Shown: one piece after another, positions 43,814-51,119 of the stretch | How positions within the stretch are numbered: the stretch's first letter is position 1 | How the letters are laid out: each line of letters opens with the position of its first letter | Source: Peptoniphilaceae bacterium | Lineage (GTDB): Bacteria; Bacillota; Clostridia; Tissierellales; Peptoniphilaceae | Direction: 5' to 3' | DNA: 64,000 nucleotides | NCBI GenBank assembly: GCA_902363535.1 | Contig: CABJAE010000003.1 | Location: 1-64,000, forward strand | The notes under the pieces: model-generated | Databases searched by the model: none | What the model was told of the DNA's origin: nothing | What the model saw: only the letters and a program-made list of their open reading frames with translations | Made by a program: the position numbers and the translations under genes

Positions 43814-44325
43814 CGAATTCCTCCTTTTTCCAATTGTTCTGTGAAATACATTGCCGCTTCCTTCAGCTCCTCTTCCGTCGCCTCTCTGGATTTTTCGGAA
43901 GCCTCTTTCATTTGCTCCCTGGCATCCTTCGGCACAAAGACGAGCAGATCGATGCGGGCCGCCAATTTTTCGTCCACTTTTCCGGGACATAAGTAGGTGC
44001 CTAAGCTTTCTTTCTTGTGATCGAATAGGCATTTTTTAAGGCCCTCCATGGCCCGTTTTCCGTGCTCGGAATCGGGCATGGCGCCCATGGTTAAAAAGAG
44101 CCCGAGTTTTTTCGGCGCCCCTTCCAGGGCGTTCATCACCGCCTTGTCGGGCATGGCCCGGTCGCACCAGCCGCCGAGAAGGCCGTAATCGTAGATCGCC
44201 AGATCCGGTTTGTCCTTCAGATCCAAAAGGGTCATGTCCCGATTCTCCTTCAGCGCGTCGTACAAGTACTGTGCCATACGCTTTGTGTTTCCCGTCTTCG
44301 ACGAGTAGGCTATAAATCCTTTCAT
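43810..44325 (-). CDS. Flavodoxin
   Basis: A 171-residue flavodoxin-fold protein. The FMN phosphate loop is YSSKTGNTKRMAQ (residues 7-19), followed by DYGLLGGWCDRAMPD and LFLTMGAMPDSEHGKRA, the two other FMN-contact regions. It resembles stand-alone flavodoxins that donate electrons to reductases. The gene is sandwiched: its ATG directly follows the ATPase stop (TAGATG) and its stop overlaps the NEAT-SLH start (ATGA). In other anaerobes flavodoxins partner haem- or bilin-reducing enzymes (HmuF, BilS); such a partner here is inference, as no radical-SAM or reductase gene is in the window. Confidence 0.88.
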   Translation of the reverse strand: MKGFIAYSSKTGNTKRMAQYLYDALKENRDMTLLDLKDKPDLAIYDYGLLGGWCDRAMPDKAVMNALEGAPKKLGLFLTMGAMPDSEHGKRAMEGLKKCLFDHKKESLGTYLCPGKVDEKLAARIDLLVFVPKDAREQMKEASEKSREATEEELKEAAMYFTEQLEKGGIR

Positions 44326-45093
44326 CTAATCCTCCTTGGGTTTTACAATGGACGCGCCGCCGACCTCGATCAGCTCCAGCTCCGTGCCGTAGAGTTTACT
44401 AATGACGCGGCTGTTCAGCACCTCCTTGGGATCGCCTTGGTAGACGATTTTGCCGTGATACATGCCGATCACTTCATCGGAATAATTAATGGCCTGCATA
44501 ATATCGTGGAGCACCATGACGATGGTGGTGTTGCGCTCTTCGTTGATCTTCTTTACCAGACGCAATATTTCCAACTGGTACTTAATGTCCAAATAGGTGG
44601 TGGGCTCGTCCAGCAGAAGAATATCGGAGCACTGCGCCAAAGCCATGGCGATAAACACCCGCTGCTTCTGCCCGCCGGACAGGGTTCTGATTTCCCTTTG
44701 CCCCAATTCCGTGATGCCGGTCATTTCCATGGCCCGTTCGATTTCTTCCATGTCCTCCGCCGAATACTTCTGCAGGGGCTTTAAGTAGGGATTTCTGCCG
44801 TAGGAAACGTAGTCTTTCACCTTTAAATCGCCGATGATGCGATTTTGTTGATGCACGATGCCAAGCTCGCGGGCGTAGTCTTTCGGCGGATAGGAGAAAA
44901 TATCTTTTCCGTGCAAAAGCACCCGACCGCGGCTCGGCTTCATTTGGCGGCTCATAATTTTTAAAAGAGTGGATTTTCCCGAGCCGTTGGCGCCCATAAG
45001 GGTGGTAATGGCGCCGGGTGTCACTTTTAAATTGAGCTTGTTTAAAATCAAATGGCCCTTGGTATAGGCGTAGCTTAGGTTTTTAATCTCCAT
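44326..45093 (-). CDS. Haem/siderophore ABC transporter ATPase
   Basis: A 255-residue ATPase of the FepC/FhuC type. Walker A LMGANGSGKSTLLKI, Q-loop GIVHQQNR, signature LSGGQKQRVFIAMAL, Walker B ILLLDEPTTYLD and the switch His in VMVLHDIMQA are all intact. It energises the IsdF-like permease, whose gene overlaps its start by 11 bases. RBS GGGAGG. Confidence 0.95.
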   Translation of the reverse strand: MEIKNLSYAYTKGHLILNKLNLKVTPGAITTLMGANGSGKSTLLKIMSRQMKPSRGRVLLHGKDIFSYPPKDYARELGIVHQQNRIIGDLKVKDYVSYGRNPYLKPLQKYSAEDMEEIERAMEMTGITELGQREIRTLSGGQKQRVFIAMALAQCSDILLLDEPTTYLDIKYQLEILRLVKKINEERNTTIVMVLHDIMQAINYSDEVIGMYHGKIVYQGDPKEVLNSRVISKLYGTELELIEVGGASIVKPKED

Positions 45094-46099
45094 AGTTTTC
45101 GCCTCCCAGCTTCAACAATGCGATAAAGAAGGGCCCGCCGAAGACGGCCATAATCACCGCAGCCGGTATTTCGTAGGGGTAGGCCGCGATGCGCCCCACT
45201 GTGTCCGACAGAAGCAAGACCAAACTGCCGAGGAGCATATTGAAGGGCAGTAGGTATTTGTGATCGCCCCCGACGAGGACTCGGCCGATGTGGGGCACGA
45301 TGAGGCCCAAAAAGCCGATGACCCCCGCCACCGCCGTGGTGACCGACGCCAAAATAATGGCGATGAGGGCCACGATAAAGCGGTCGCGATCCACACGCAC
45401 GCCCAGGGCCCGGGCGGTCTTATCTTCCAGGCTCAATAAATTCAGGGAGCGAATGGTAAACAGCGCCGCCACCAAAAAGACAATGACGTAGAGGCAGAGA
45501 ATATGCACGTCGCTCCAGGTTTTTTGCGCCACATTCCCTTCGATAATGGCCTGGGTGGCGCTTAAATTTCGACCCATGACGGATTTTATGCCTTCGCCGA
45601 TGCCGATGAAGGTCATGTTCAGGGCCACGCCCACGAGAATTAATCGCGTGGGCCGCACGCCGCCGTCCCATGCCAGGGTGTAGATCAAAAAGTAGGCGAA
45701 AAGACCGCCGGCGATGGAGAATAGGGGCGAGAAGCCCATAAGGGCAGGCGATAAGGCGAGCACCATGGAATTCACGAAGTTTGCCGCCGCGGAAATGCCG
45801 ATAATCCCGGGATCCGTTAAGGGGTTTTTCATCACCGCCTGCAAAAGGGTCCCCGATGTGGCCAGGGCCGCACCGGCCAACATAGCGATAAACACCCGCG
45901 GGAAGCGCAAATCGTAAATCCGCGCCACATCCCCGTCGTAGGAGACGAACAGCCCCCGCAGAATTTGACCCACGCCTAATTTTAAAGAGCCTGCCGTCAG
46001 GGAGAAGAAAAAGGCCACGACCAGGAGGACGGCGACAGCGGCGAAGGAAATCCATCGCCTGCGTACTTTTTGTTTTAATTCGTCAATTCCCTTGTCCAT
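45083..46099 (-). CDS. isdF: Haem ABC transporter permease, FecCD family (IsdF-like)
   Basis: A 338-residue permease with about ten helices. FecCD landmarks are RFPRVFIAMLAGAALATSGT, the NPLTDPGIIGISA loop and the GFLGLIVPHIGR coupling motif followed by PYEIPAAVIMAVFGGPFF. It starts within the last codons of the isdE-like gene (17-base overlap). With the lipoprotein and ATPase it forms a complete importer; haem is inferred from the IsdE-like partner. Confidence 0.92.
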   Translation of the reverse strand: MDKGIDELKQKVRRRWISFAAVAVLLVVAFFFSLTAGSLKLGVGQILRGLFVSYDGDVARIYDLRFPRVFIAMLAGAALATSGTLLQAVMKNPLTDPGIIGISAAANFVNSMVLALSPALMGFSPLFSIAGGLFAYFLIYTLAWDGGVRPTRLILVGVALNMTFIGIGEGIKSVMGRNLSATQAIIEGNVAQKTWSDVHILCLYVIVFLVAALFTIRSLNLLSLEDKTARALGVRVDRDRFIVALIAIILASVTTAVAGVIGFLGLIVPHIGRVLVGGDHKYLLPFNMLLGSLVLLLSDTVGRIAAYPYEIPAAVIMAVFGGPFFIALLKLGGENYGD

Positions 46100-46967
46100 A
46101 GAACACCTTTTCTAAATCTCCCAGCGCCTCTTTGTAGGAAAAATTGGCGCTCATACCAAATAGCTTCGTGTTAAGGTCAAACACCTTGTCCTCCTTTACG
46201 GCGCGGAAGTGTTTCCACACATCGTTGGTTTTAAATTCGTCTTGAAACATTTCGTGCACCTTCTCGGGCATGGCGTGGGCCGTTCGGAGGATGATGTCCG
46301 GATCTTTTTCCAACATATCTTCCGTGTTCACCGTTAAAAACTGCTGATCCTCATCGGGATAGACATTTTCGCCCCCGGCCAGCTTGACCAAGCTGCCCAC
46401 ATAGGATTTGTCCGTCGCCACCACATAGGATCCGGGAAGGCCCATGAGGATCAAGACGCGGGGGGCGGGCCCTTTGTTTCGCGATTTGAAATCCTTCATG
46501 AAGTCTTCGTAATCTTTTACGAGAACCTCCGCTTCTTTTTCTCGATTTAAAAGACGGCCCAAGTCCTCGATGGAGCGATACATCCCCGGCACATTGGATA
46601 AATTCACGAAGCCGAAGTGGATGCCCGCCGCCTGATACTTTGGCAAGAGGTCGGGCATGAGGCTCGCCGGGGAAAAAACGTAGTCCGGATTCATGGAGGA
46701 AATTTTTTCCATATCCGGGCTCATGGCCATGCCGATGGTGGGAAGGTTTTTGTAACGCTCCGGCGGCGGTTGCAATTGCGATTCCGCAATGGCGACGAGG
46801 TCCACATCCAGCTTGTCCATGATGTCGGCACAAGCCGCCGATGTGGTGATGATGCGGGCGTGATCGCCGTCGATTCGCTTTTGTTGCTTTTCTTTTTGGT
46901 TCACGCAGCCGGTAAGCAGAACGAGGATGAAAGCGATGCTAAAAATCTTCAAAACTGAAGTCTTCAT
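46083..46967 (-). CDS. isdE: Haem-binding lipoprotein, IsdE-like
   Basis: A 294-residue substrate-binding lipoprotein: lipobox LLTGC with the Cys near residue 20, then a PeripBP_2 fold. Segments match staphylococcal IsdE closely from memory: AMSPDMEK carries the Met equivalent to the haem ligand Met78, and AHAMPEKVHEMFQ carries the His equivalent to His229; LILMGLPGSYVVATDKSYVG and EFKTNDVWKHF are also IsdE-like. I choose ATG 46967, six bases after GAGGAAG, over the ATG two codons earlier. It overlaps the upstream NEAT gene by 29 bases. Confidence 0.9.
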   Translation of the reverse strand: MKTSVLKIFSIAFILVLLTGCVNQKEKQQKRIDGDHARIITTSAACADIMDKLDVDLVAIAESQLQPPPERYKNLPTIGMAMSPDMEKISSMNPDYVFSPASLMPDLLPKYQAAGIHFGFVNLSNVPGMYRSIEDLGRLLNREKEAEVLVKDYEDFMKDFKSRNKGPAPRVLILMGLPGSYVVATDKSYVGSLVKLAGGENVYPDEDQQFLTVNTEDMLEKDPDIILRTAHAMPEKVHEMFQDEFKTNDVWKHFRAVKEDKVFDLNTKLFGMSANFSYKEALGDLEKVFYGQGN

Positions 46968-47913
46968 CGTCATCTTCCTCTCTTAATTCATTGAGCAGGC
47001 GCTTTTTCTGTGCCAAAACATAGAACACACAGCCAGCCGACAGGGCGCCGCAGGTCACAAAGACCAAAATCGCCATCATGGATGCGAAAACAATTCGCGT
47101 CACAGGCCCCCAAGGGGCTTTTTTCTTCGGCGCTTCGGTTTTGTCGCCTTTGGCAGCTTCGCCGTTTTCAAGGGATTGTATCTCCGGCGAATCTTCCGTT
47201 AACAGCCCGTGTTCGTAACCGATGTCGCTTTCCGTATCGCCAAGGCCCGAGGCGCCGCCGTGGGTTGGGGCAGCTTTTTCGGAACCGGATGCCTCTGCCG
47301 TCGGACTTTTTGCCACAGGGGACGGGCTTTGGGCCGCCGCAGCAGCCGGAGATGCGCCGTCGACTTTCGCTTTGGCGCCGACTGCACTTTTTGCCGGTGG
47401 CGATTGTTCCGTTGGGGGCTTTTGGGCCGCGCCTTGCGACAAGACGAAATCCGTATTCCCCGGCGTCCTATTTCCCATGTCGCCGTAAAAAACCACTTCC
47501 CGCCCCATGGCGTCGATAAACAAACTTAGGCGAATCACACAATCCTTCGCCGGCAGCTGAAAGCGAAAATCTTTCCACTCCCCGCCGCCTTGAGGCGAGT
47601 CGTAAGACACATTGCTGAATCCGCTCGCGCCGCGTTTTTGCGCGGCAATGCTTACTTTAGACACATTGTCCATCATGTGGAGGCGAATGGTTAAAAGGTG
47701 TTTTTCGCCCACTTCCTCGTAAAGGGCTTGTGGGTCAAGTACGCCCTCCGCCATGCCTTGACCGATGCCTTCGTTTTTCCCCGCATCTTCAATGGCCCCG
47801 GTAACCGGGTGGCTGTAAGCGGCATGCATTTCTACAATGGAAGGACTTTCGGCAAAGCCGATGCCCGGAACGAAGAGCAGCAAGGCCAGAAGAAGAGAAA
47901 ATAACTTTTTCAT
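46939..47913 (-). CDS. Membrane-anchored NEAT-like protein (single domain)
   Basis: A 324-residue protein: a signal peptide (1-21), a divergent NEAT-like domain (about 25-160) with LTIRLHMMDNVSKVS and RLSLFIDAMGREVVFYGD, an Ala/Pro/Ser/Lys-rich wall-spanning linker (about 165-265), one membrane helix (about 272-296) and a short acidic cytosolic tail (EEDDDEDFSFEDF). It resembles the IsdC/IsdD-type intermediates that hand haem to IsdE. ATG overlaps the preceding gene stop (ATGA). The NEAT assignment is weaker than for its neighbours, as the SMA and GEQ motifs are degraded. Confidence 0.7.
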   Translation of the reverse strand: MKKLFSLLLALLLFVPGIGFAESPSIVEMHAAYSHPVTGAIEDAGKNEGIGQGMAEGVLDPQALYEEVGEKHLLTIRLHMMDNVSKVSIAAQKRGASGFSNVSYDSPQGGGEWKDFRFQLPAKDCVIRLSLFIDAMGREVVFYGDMGNRTPGNTDFVLSQGAAQKPPTEQSPPAKSAVGAKAKVDGASPAAAAAQSPSPVAKSPTAEASGSEKAAPTHGGASGLGDTESDIGYEHGLLTEDSPEIQSLENGEAAKGDKTEAPKKKAPWGPVTRIVFASMMAILVFVTCGALSAGCVFYVLAQKKRLLNELREEDDDEDFSFEDF

Positions 47914-49736
47914 CGGCTCTCCCTCTCTCTTTCCGCTTCATAGATCAATTCGTCCATATACATGCGGTAATACTTTCTCGTCATGTATGCGCCGCCGCCC
48001 AGTGCGGCGAAGATAATCGTCAAACAAAAAATAATCAGACCCGGCCTCTCTTTCTCTTGCATTGCTTCTTCGTTCAGGGGTGCCTTTCGAGTGCTCTCCC
48101 CGGCCACGGCCTCCTCGTCTACATCATAGGCGCCTTCTGCAAAAGCCGGTGCGTCCCCATCCGCCGTTGAATACTCAGGTGTCGACGAACTTGCAGCCGT
48201 GGGCGCACTCGTCGATGTTGCAGGGGGCGGGGCAGTCGATTTTACATGCTTCGGCCCCTGTCCCTTCGGCGGCTTCACGGCCTTCTGCTTTGCCTGTGGC
48301 TTCATCCTCAGGCCACTGCTTGTGACGGGCTTTGAAGGGGTTTTCGCCGTTTTGATGAAGAATGTGCCCAAGCTTTTCGTCGTGAAATGAATGCTTCCCT
48401 CTTTTATTTTTGACGGAAGCTTCTCCCCTTTTTCGTTGTAAATCTCCGCCACGGCCCCTTGAAAGGGAATGGCTGCCGCCACGGGCTTTTGCGGCGAAAG
48501 ATTGGTTCCCAAGGCTTGAACCGAGCCGGTGTAATCTTTCGGAATCCTTTCAACGGGCTTTCGGCAGGCCAGATTGTACGCCTTGGTTCCCGCAGGAAGA
48601 TTGAGCTTTCCGAGTGCGGTTTGAAGGTCACGCCCGTTAAGGGCGTTGGCGTAAAATTCAAATCCTTCGCTAAAGGCGCCCTCAGGCACAGAGAGCACCA
48701 CGCCTTTGTCCGCGTAGCGATGGGCTTGGGCAAAAGAAGGCTTCTTCGGTCCCACCTCCGCCCGATGGGCCAAGGTGTTTTCGTCGGCCTCGATTTTTTT
48801 CACGCTTTGAAAATCCAATTTTAATCGCGCGTTTAAAGGCTCATCTCCCATCGGGGCCACTTTCGGATCCACCTTCAGTCGAATCATGGCCTTCTTTTCC
48901 TCGAGGGGCAGGGCAAAGATTCGCGGACGAGGGAGCGGCTCGTTCTCCGGCTTCAGATCGAAGCAGAGAGGGGCTGCCGCGGAAAATCCCTCGTCGGTTT
49001 CATAAAACACGCGACTCAACGAGGCCTGTATATTCGAAACTTTTAACGTCTTCGTGCCTAAAAACAAGGTTCCTTTTCCGTCTTTAACGAAAAGCTCCGC
49101 CTTCGGATCCAGGGCGCCATTGCCCATGGAAGGCTTATCTTCCGTTTCGTGCCACAGAGCCACATCGAGGGCATACAAACCATCTTCGAAATCAAGTGGC
49201 GCCGACGGGGTCAAAGGGGGCGTGTTTTTATTCGCCGCAGGCTCCGTCTTTTCGCCGCCCTTGTGCGGCCAGTCGATTTTTAAACGGGCCTCCTGCTCGC
49301 CAAAACCCATTTCTCCCATAACCGGCACATAAAACTTCAAGTCGTAAATGGCGCGATTGGGATCCACGGAAAAGGTGACGGTCTTCGGATAAAGCTTGCC
49401 CTTCATCCGCGGATCGCTTCCCTTTTGCGGGTCGTTGTAGCTGTCGTAATCCTTGTAGGAATCCGCCACCTGAACGCCTTGACCCTCTACGGTGACTTCG
49501 CCTAAATAGCCGCGGGTGCCCATAAAGTCTAAGGGCAAAAATTCCAGGGTGAGCAGGCGTTCATTGCCTTTTTCAATCCATTTCGCCTCCGGATTTAACG
49601 CCTTTTGCGCCATGGAAGGGACGTCTTCCGTTTTCTTTAACAGCATCACTTTCACCGTGCTCCCGCTCGCCCATGCACCGCCGGGAATCAGTAAAATGGC
49701 GAGGACAAGCAGAAGTATGAATTTATATCGTTTCAT
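47910..49736 (-). CDS. Membrane-anchored double NEAT-like protein
   Basis: A 608-residue protein: a signal peptide (1-23), two NEAT-like domains (about 25-155 and 185-320; motifs PSMAQKAL, GEQEARLKIDW, PSMGNGAL, ARLKLDFQ), a third beta-rich region (about 345-455) ending KSLGTFFIKTAK, a Pro/Thr/Ser-rich linker, one C-terminal membrane helix (about 573-592) and a basic tail. It is likely a membrane-proximal haem acceptor between the SLH proteins and IsdE. RBS AAAGGATGGGG; 19 bases after the DUF454 gene. Confidence 0.82.
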   Translation of the reverse strand: MKRYKFILLLVLAILLIPGGAWASGSTVKVMLLKKTEDVPSMAQKALNPEAKWIEKGNERLLTLEFLPLDFMGTRGYLGEVTVEGQGVQVADSYKDYDSYNDPQKGSDPRMKGKLYPKTVTFSVDPNRAIYDLKFYVPVMGEMGFGEQEARLKIDWPHKGGEKTEPAANKNTPPLTPSAPLDFEDGLYALDVALWHETEDKPSMGNGALDPKAELFVKDGKGTLFLGTKTLKVSNIQASLSRVFYETDEGFSAAAPLCFDLKPENEPLPRPRIFALPLEEKKAMIRLKVDPKVAPMGDEPLNARLKLDFQSVKKIEADENTLAHRAEVGPKKPSFAQAHRYADKGVVLSVPEGAFSEGFEFYANALNGRDLQTALGKLNLPAGTKAYNLACRKPVERIPKDYTGSVQALGTNLSPQKPVAAAIPFQGAVAEIYNEKGEKLPSKIKEGSIHFTTKSLGTFFIKTAKTPSKPVTSSGLRMKPQAKQKAVKPPKGQGPKHVKSTAPPPATSTSAPTAASSSTPEYSTADGDAPAFAEGAYDVDEEAVAGESTRKAPLNEEAMQEKERPGLIIFCLTIIFAALGGGAYMTRKYYRMYMDELIYEAERERESR

Positions 49737-49755
49737 GTCCCCATCCTTTAAAATC

Positions 49756-50133
49756 CTATTCCTCTGCAGTTGCCGCCGACTGCGTAGGGATGCGCTTCAA
49801 AAAAATGTAGTAGTGAAGCACCAGCACCAGGGCCAGGGCCATGCGGGCGTGTTTCACGGGAATCGCAAAAAAGCAAATGGCCAACAGCAAGGTAATGAGC
49901 GCAAGCACTTTGCACTTCTTCTCCTTCGTCATGCCCTTTCCCTCAAGCAAGGGCTCGACATTTTCTCGATAGAGGGGCAATTCCGTGAGCCATCTGTGAA
50001 ATTTTTCCGAGCCCCGGGCAAAGCACGCCGCCGCCAAAATCAAAAAGGGCGTCGTGGGAAGCACCGGCAGATACACGCCGATGAGGCCGATTCCCGTAAA
50101 GAGAAAGCCCAGAATCATAAATAGTATTTTCAA
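49756..50133 (-). CDS. YbaN/DUF454-family small membrane protein
   Basis: A 125-residue protein opening (M)KILFMILGFLFTGIGLIGVYLPVLP. I choose TTG 50133, seven bases after AAAGGAG, instead of a GTG at 50163 that overlaps the regulator and has no site. It has three membrane helices and the DUF454 motif LPTTPFLILAAACFARGSEKFH. The family function is unknown; members are seen near haem and iron genes in several bacteria. Its position directly behind the wHTH-NEAT regulator and before the NEAT anchors points to a role in haem handling. Confidence 0.85.
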   Translation of the reverse strand: MKILFMILGFLFTGIGLIGVYLPVLPTTPFLILAAACFARGSEKFHRWLTELPLYRENVEPLLEGKGMTKEKKCKVLALITLLLAICFFAIPVKHARMALALVLVLHYYIFLKRIPTQSAATAEE

Positions 50134-50149
50134 CAATCCACTCCTTTCA

Positions 50150-50983
50150 CTAACACTGTGCAAGATTTAAGACCAAGAGATAATTCGCTTCGGCTCGGTG
50201 GCCGGAAAAATTCACCGCCGCATAGGAGCGGAACCAAGTGTAGGCGATCAGCACGCCGCCGCCTAAATAGGTCCACTGGCCGAAAACATCCAAGGGAATT
50301 TCCGCCCGTCGGTCTTTAAAGGCAATGGCGTGGCTCTCTCCGTCTTTTTGGTAGACCAACTCTTTGACCGCACCGTGTTTCATATGCCCTTTGTGCTCTT
50401 TTTTTAGAGGACGGGTGGTGAATACCACGTGGGGCGAGTCGCCGATGACGAGCTCCGCCGTGTTTTCGAAAACCTTATTGGCCATGGACGGGCGAATCGC
50501 CGATTCCGCCTCGTCCACATGTTGCTGAAAAATCGTCAGGTGCACGGGATAGGTTTTCTTATCCAAAATCTCGAGAAGAAAATCTCCGTCCACCTTTTCT
50601 CCGGGATCCGGCAAATGCTCGAAGAGCTTCGATTTTTGCGACAGGAAACAGGCGATGCAATTCTCTCCCTTGCCGATCAGCTGCGAGGAGAAGATCGTGG
50701 CCCGATCTTCTTCAATGCCGAAAATACCCTGCATGGTTAGGGAAAGCAATTGCTTTTCCCGCTCCAATTTGTCTTTAATCAACGTGCCGATTTCGGTGAC
50801 GTAGTAATCATTTTTCTGCTTATACAAAATCCCCGCCTTCACCATGCGGTCCAGCATTTTCTTTGCATTGGGCCTGGAACACGCAAAGATTTGACTTAAG
50901 TCAATAATCGTGCGACTGGGATGCTCGTCGGTAAAGCAAAGCAAATAATTTTGTTGTTGTTCTGTTAAACGTAAATCCGTCAT
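50150..50983 (-). CDS. Winged-helix (DtxR/MntR-like) regulator fused to an intracellular NEAT-like domain
   Basis: A 277-residue protein with no signal peptide or membrane helix. Residues 5-70 form a winged helix-turn-helix (RTIIDLSQIFACSRPNAKKM) and 71-125 a DtxR-like dimerisation region. The Glu-His pair of DtxR metal sites is not evident; CIAC (109-112) is present. Residues 144-277 look like the NEAT domains of this island: PSMANKVF (166-173), then RPLKKEHKGHMKHGAVKEL, which aligns with the PMKTMGMEGHLTNLF loop of the surface NEATs but carries three His (197, 200, 203), a DG turn, and a final FSGHRAEANYLLVLNL strand. It is the first gene of the operon, with a palindrome in its leader. I infer a haem-sensing autoregulator. 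Confidence 0.75.
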   Translation of the reverse strand: MTDLRLTEQQQNYLLCFTDEHPSRTIIDLSQIFACSRPNAKKMLDRMVKAGILYKQKNDYYVTEIGTLIKDKLEREKQLLSLTMQGIFGIEEDRATIFSSQLIGKGENCIACFLSQKSKLFEHLPDPGEKVDGDFLLEILDKKTYPVHLTIFQQHVDEAESAIRPSMANKVFENTAELVIGDSPHVVFTTRPLKKEHKGHMKHGAVKELVYQKDGESHAIAFKDRRAEIPLDVFGQWTYLGGGVLIAYTWFRSYAAVNFSGHRAEANYLLVLNLAQC

Positions 50984-50998
50984 TGCGTCATCCTTCCA

Positions 50999-51029
50999 AT
51001 GAAATCATTGATATGTTTTATCATTTCAT
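50999..51029 (-). promoter_or_regulatory. Candidate operator in the leader of the wHTH-NEAT operon
   Basis: An imperfect dyad: inner TGATA-N5-TATCA with outer ATGAAA...TTTCAT arms. It lies between the -10 and the regulator start codon, where a bound repressor would block transcription. Probable autoregulatory site. Confidence 0.5.
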
Positions 51030-51039
51030 ACACCTTTTC

Positions 51040-51068
51040 ATTGTAAGTTTTTCTTGCCCTGCGTTCAA
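51040..51068 (-). promoter_or_regulatory. Promoter of the regulator-NEAT-isdEF operon
   Basis: Minus strand -35 TTGAAC (51063-51068), 17-bp spacer, -10 TACAAT (51040-51045), in the 136-base gap after the protease gene. Confidence 0.7.
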
Positions 51069-51080
51069 TCATTTTTTAAT

Positions 51081-51118
51081 CATGGAAAGGAATGCGGAAT
51101 CACCCGCACCCCTCCATG
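51081..51118 (-). other. Strong hairpin after the protease gene
   Basis: CATGGA...TCCATG extended inward by GGGGTGCGG/CCGCATTCC (some G-U pairs) makes a stem of about 15 bp. On the minus strand it is followed by ATTAAAAAAT, not T, so it is not a standard terminator. It sits immediately upstream of the next promoter and may stabilise the 3' end of the protease transcript. Confidence 0.55.
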
Positions 51119-51119
51119 G

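Noticed and set aside
43814..44032. Upstream extension of the four-NEAT protein into the flavodoxin gene
   Set aside because: The extra 73 residues have no signal-peptide character, while MKKQKTSLALAAL at 43813 has a perfect ribosome site and starts a signal peptide.
43810..44325. Flavodoxin as the haem-degrading enzyme itself
   Set aside because: It has only the FMN-binding fold; no haem-cleaving domain is visible. An electron-donor role is the most that can be supported.
51081..51118. Intrinsic terminator of the protease gene
   Set aside because: The stem is strong but is followed by ATTAAAAAAT on the coding strand rather than a T tract, so it is listed only as a hairpin.
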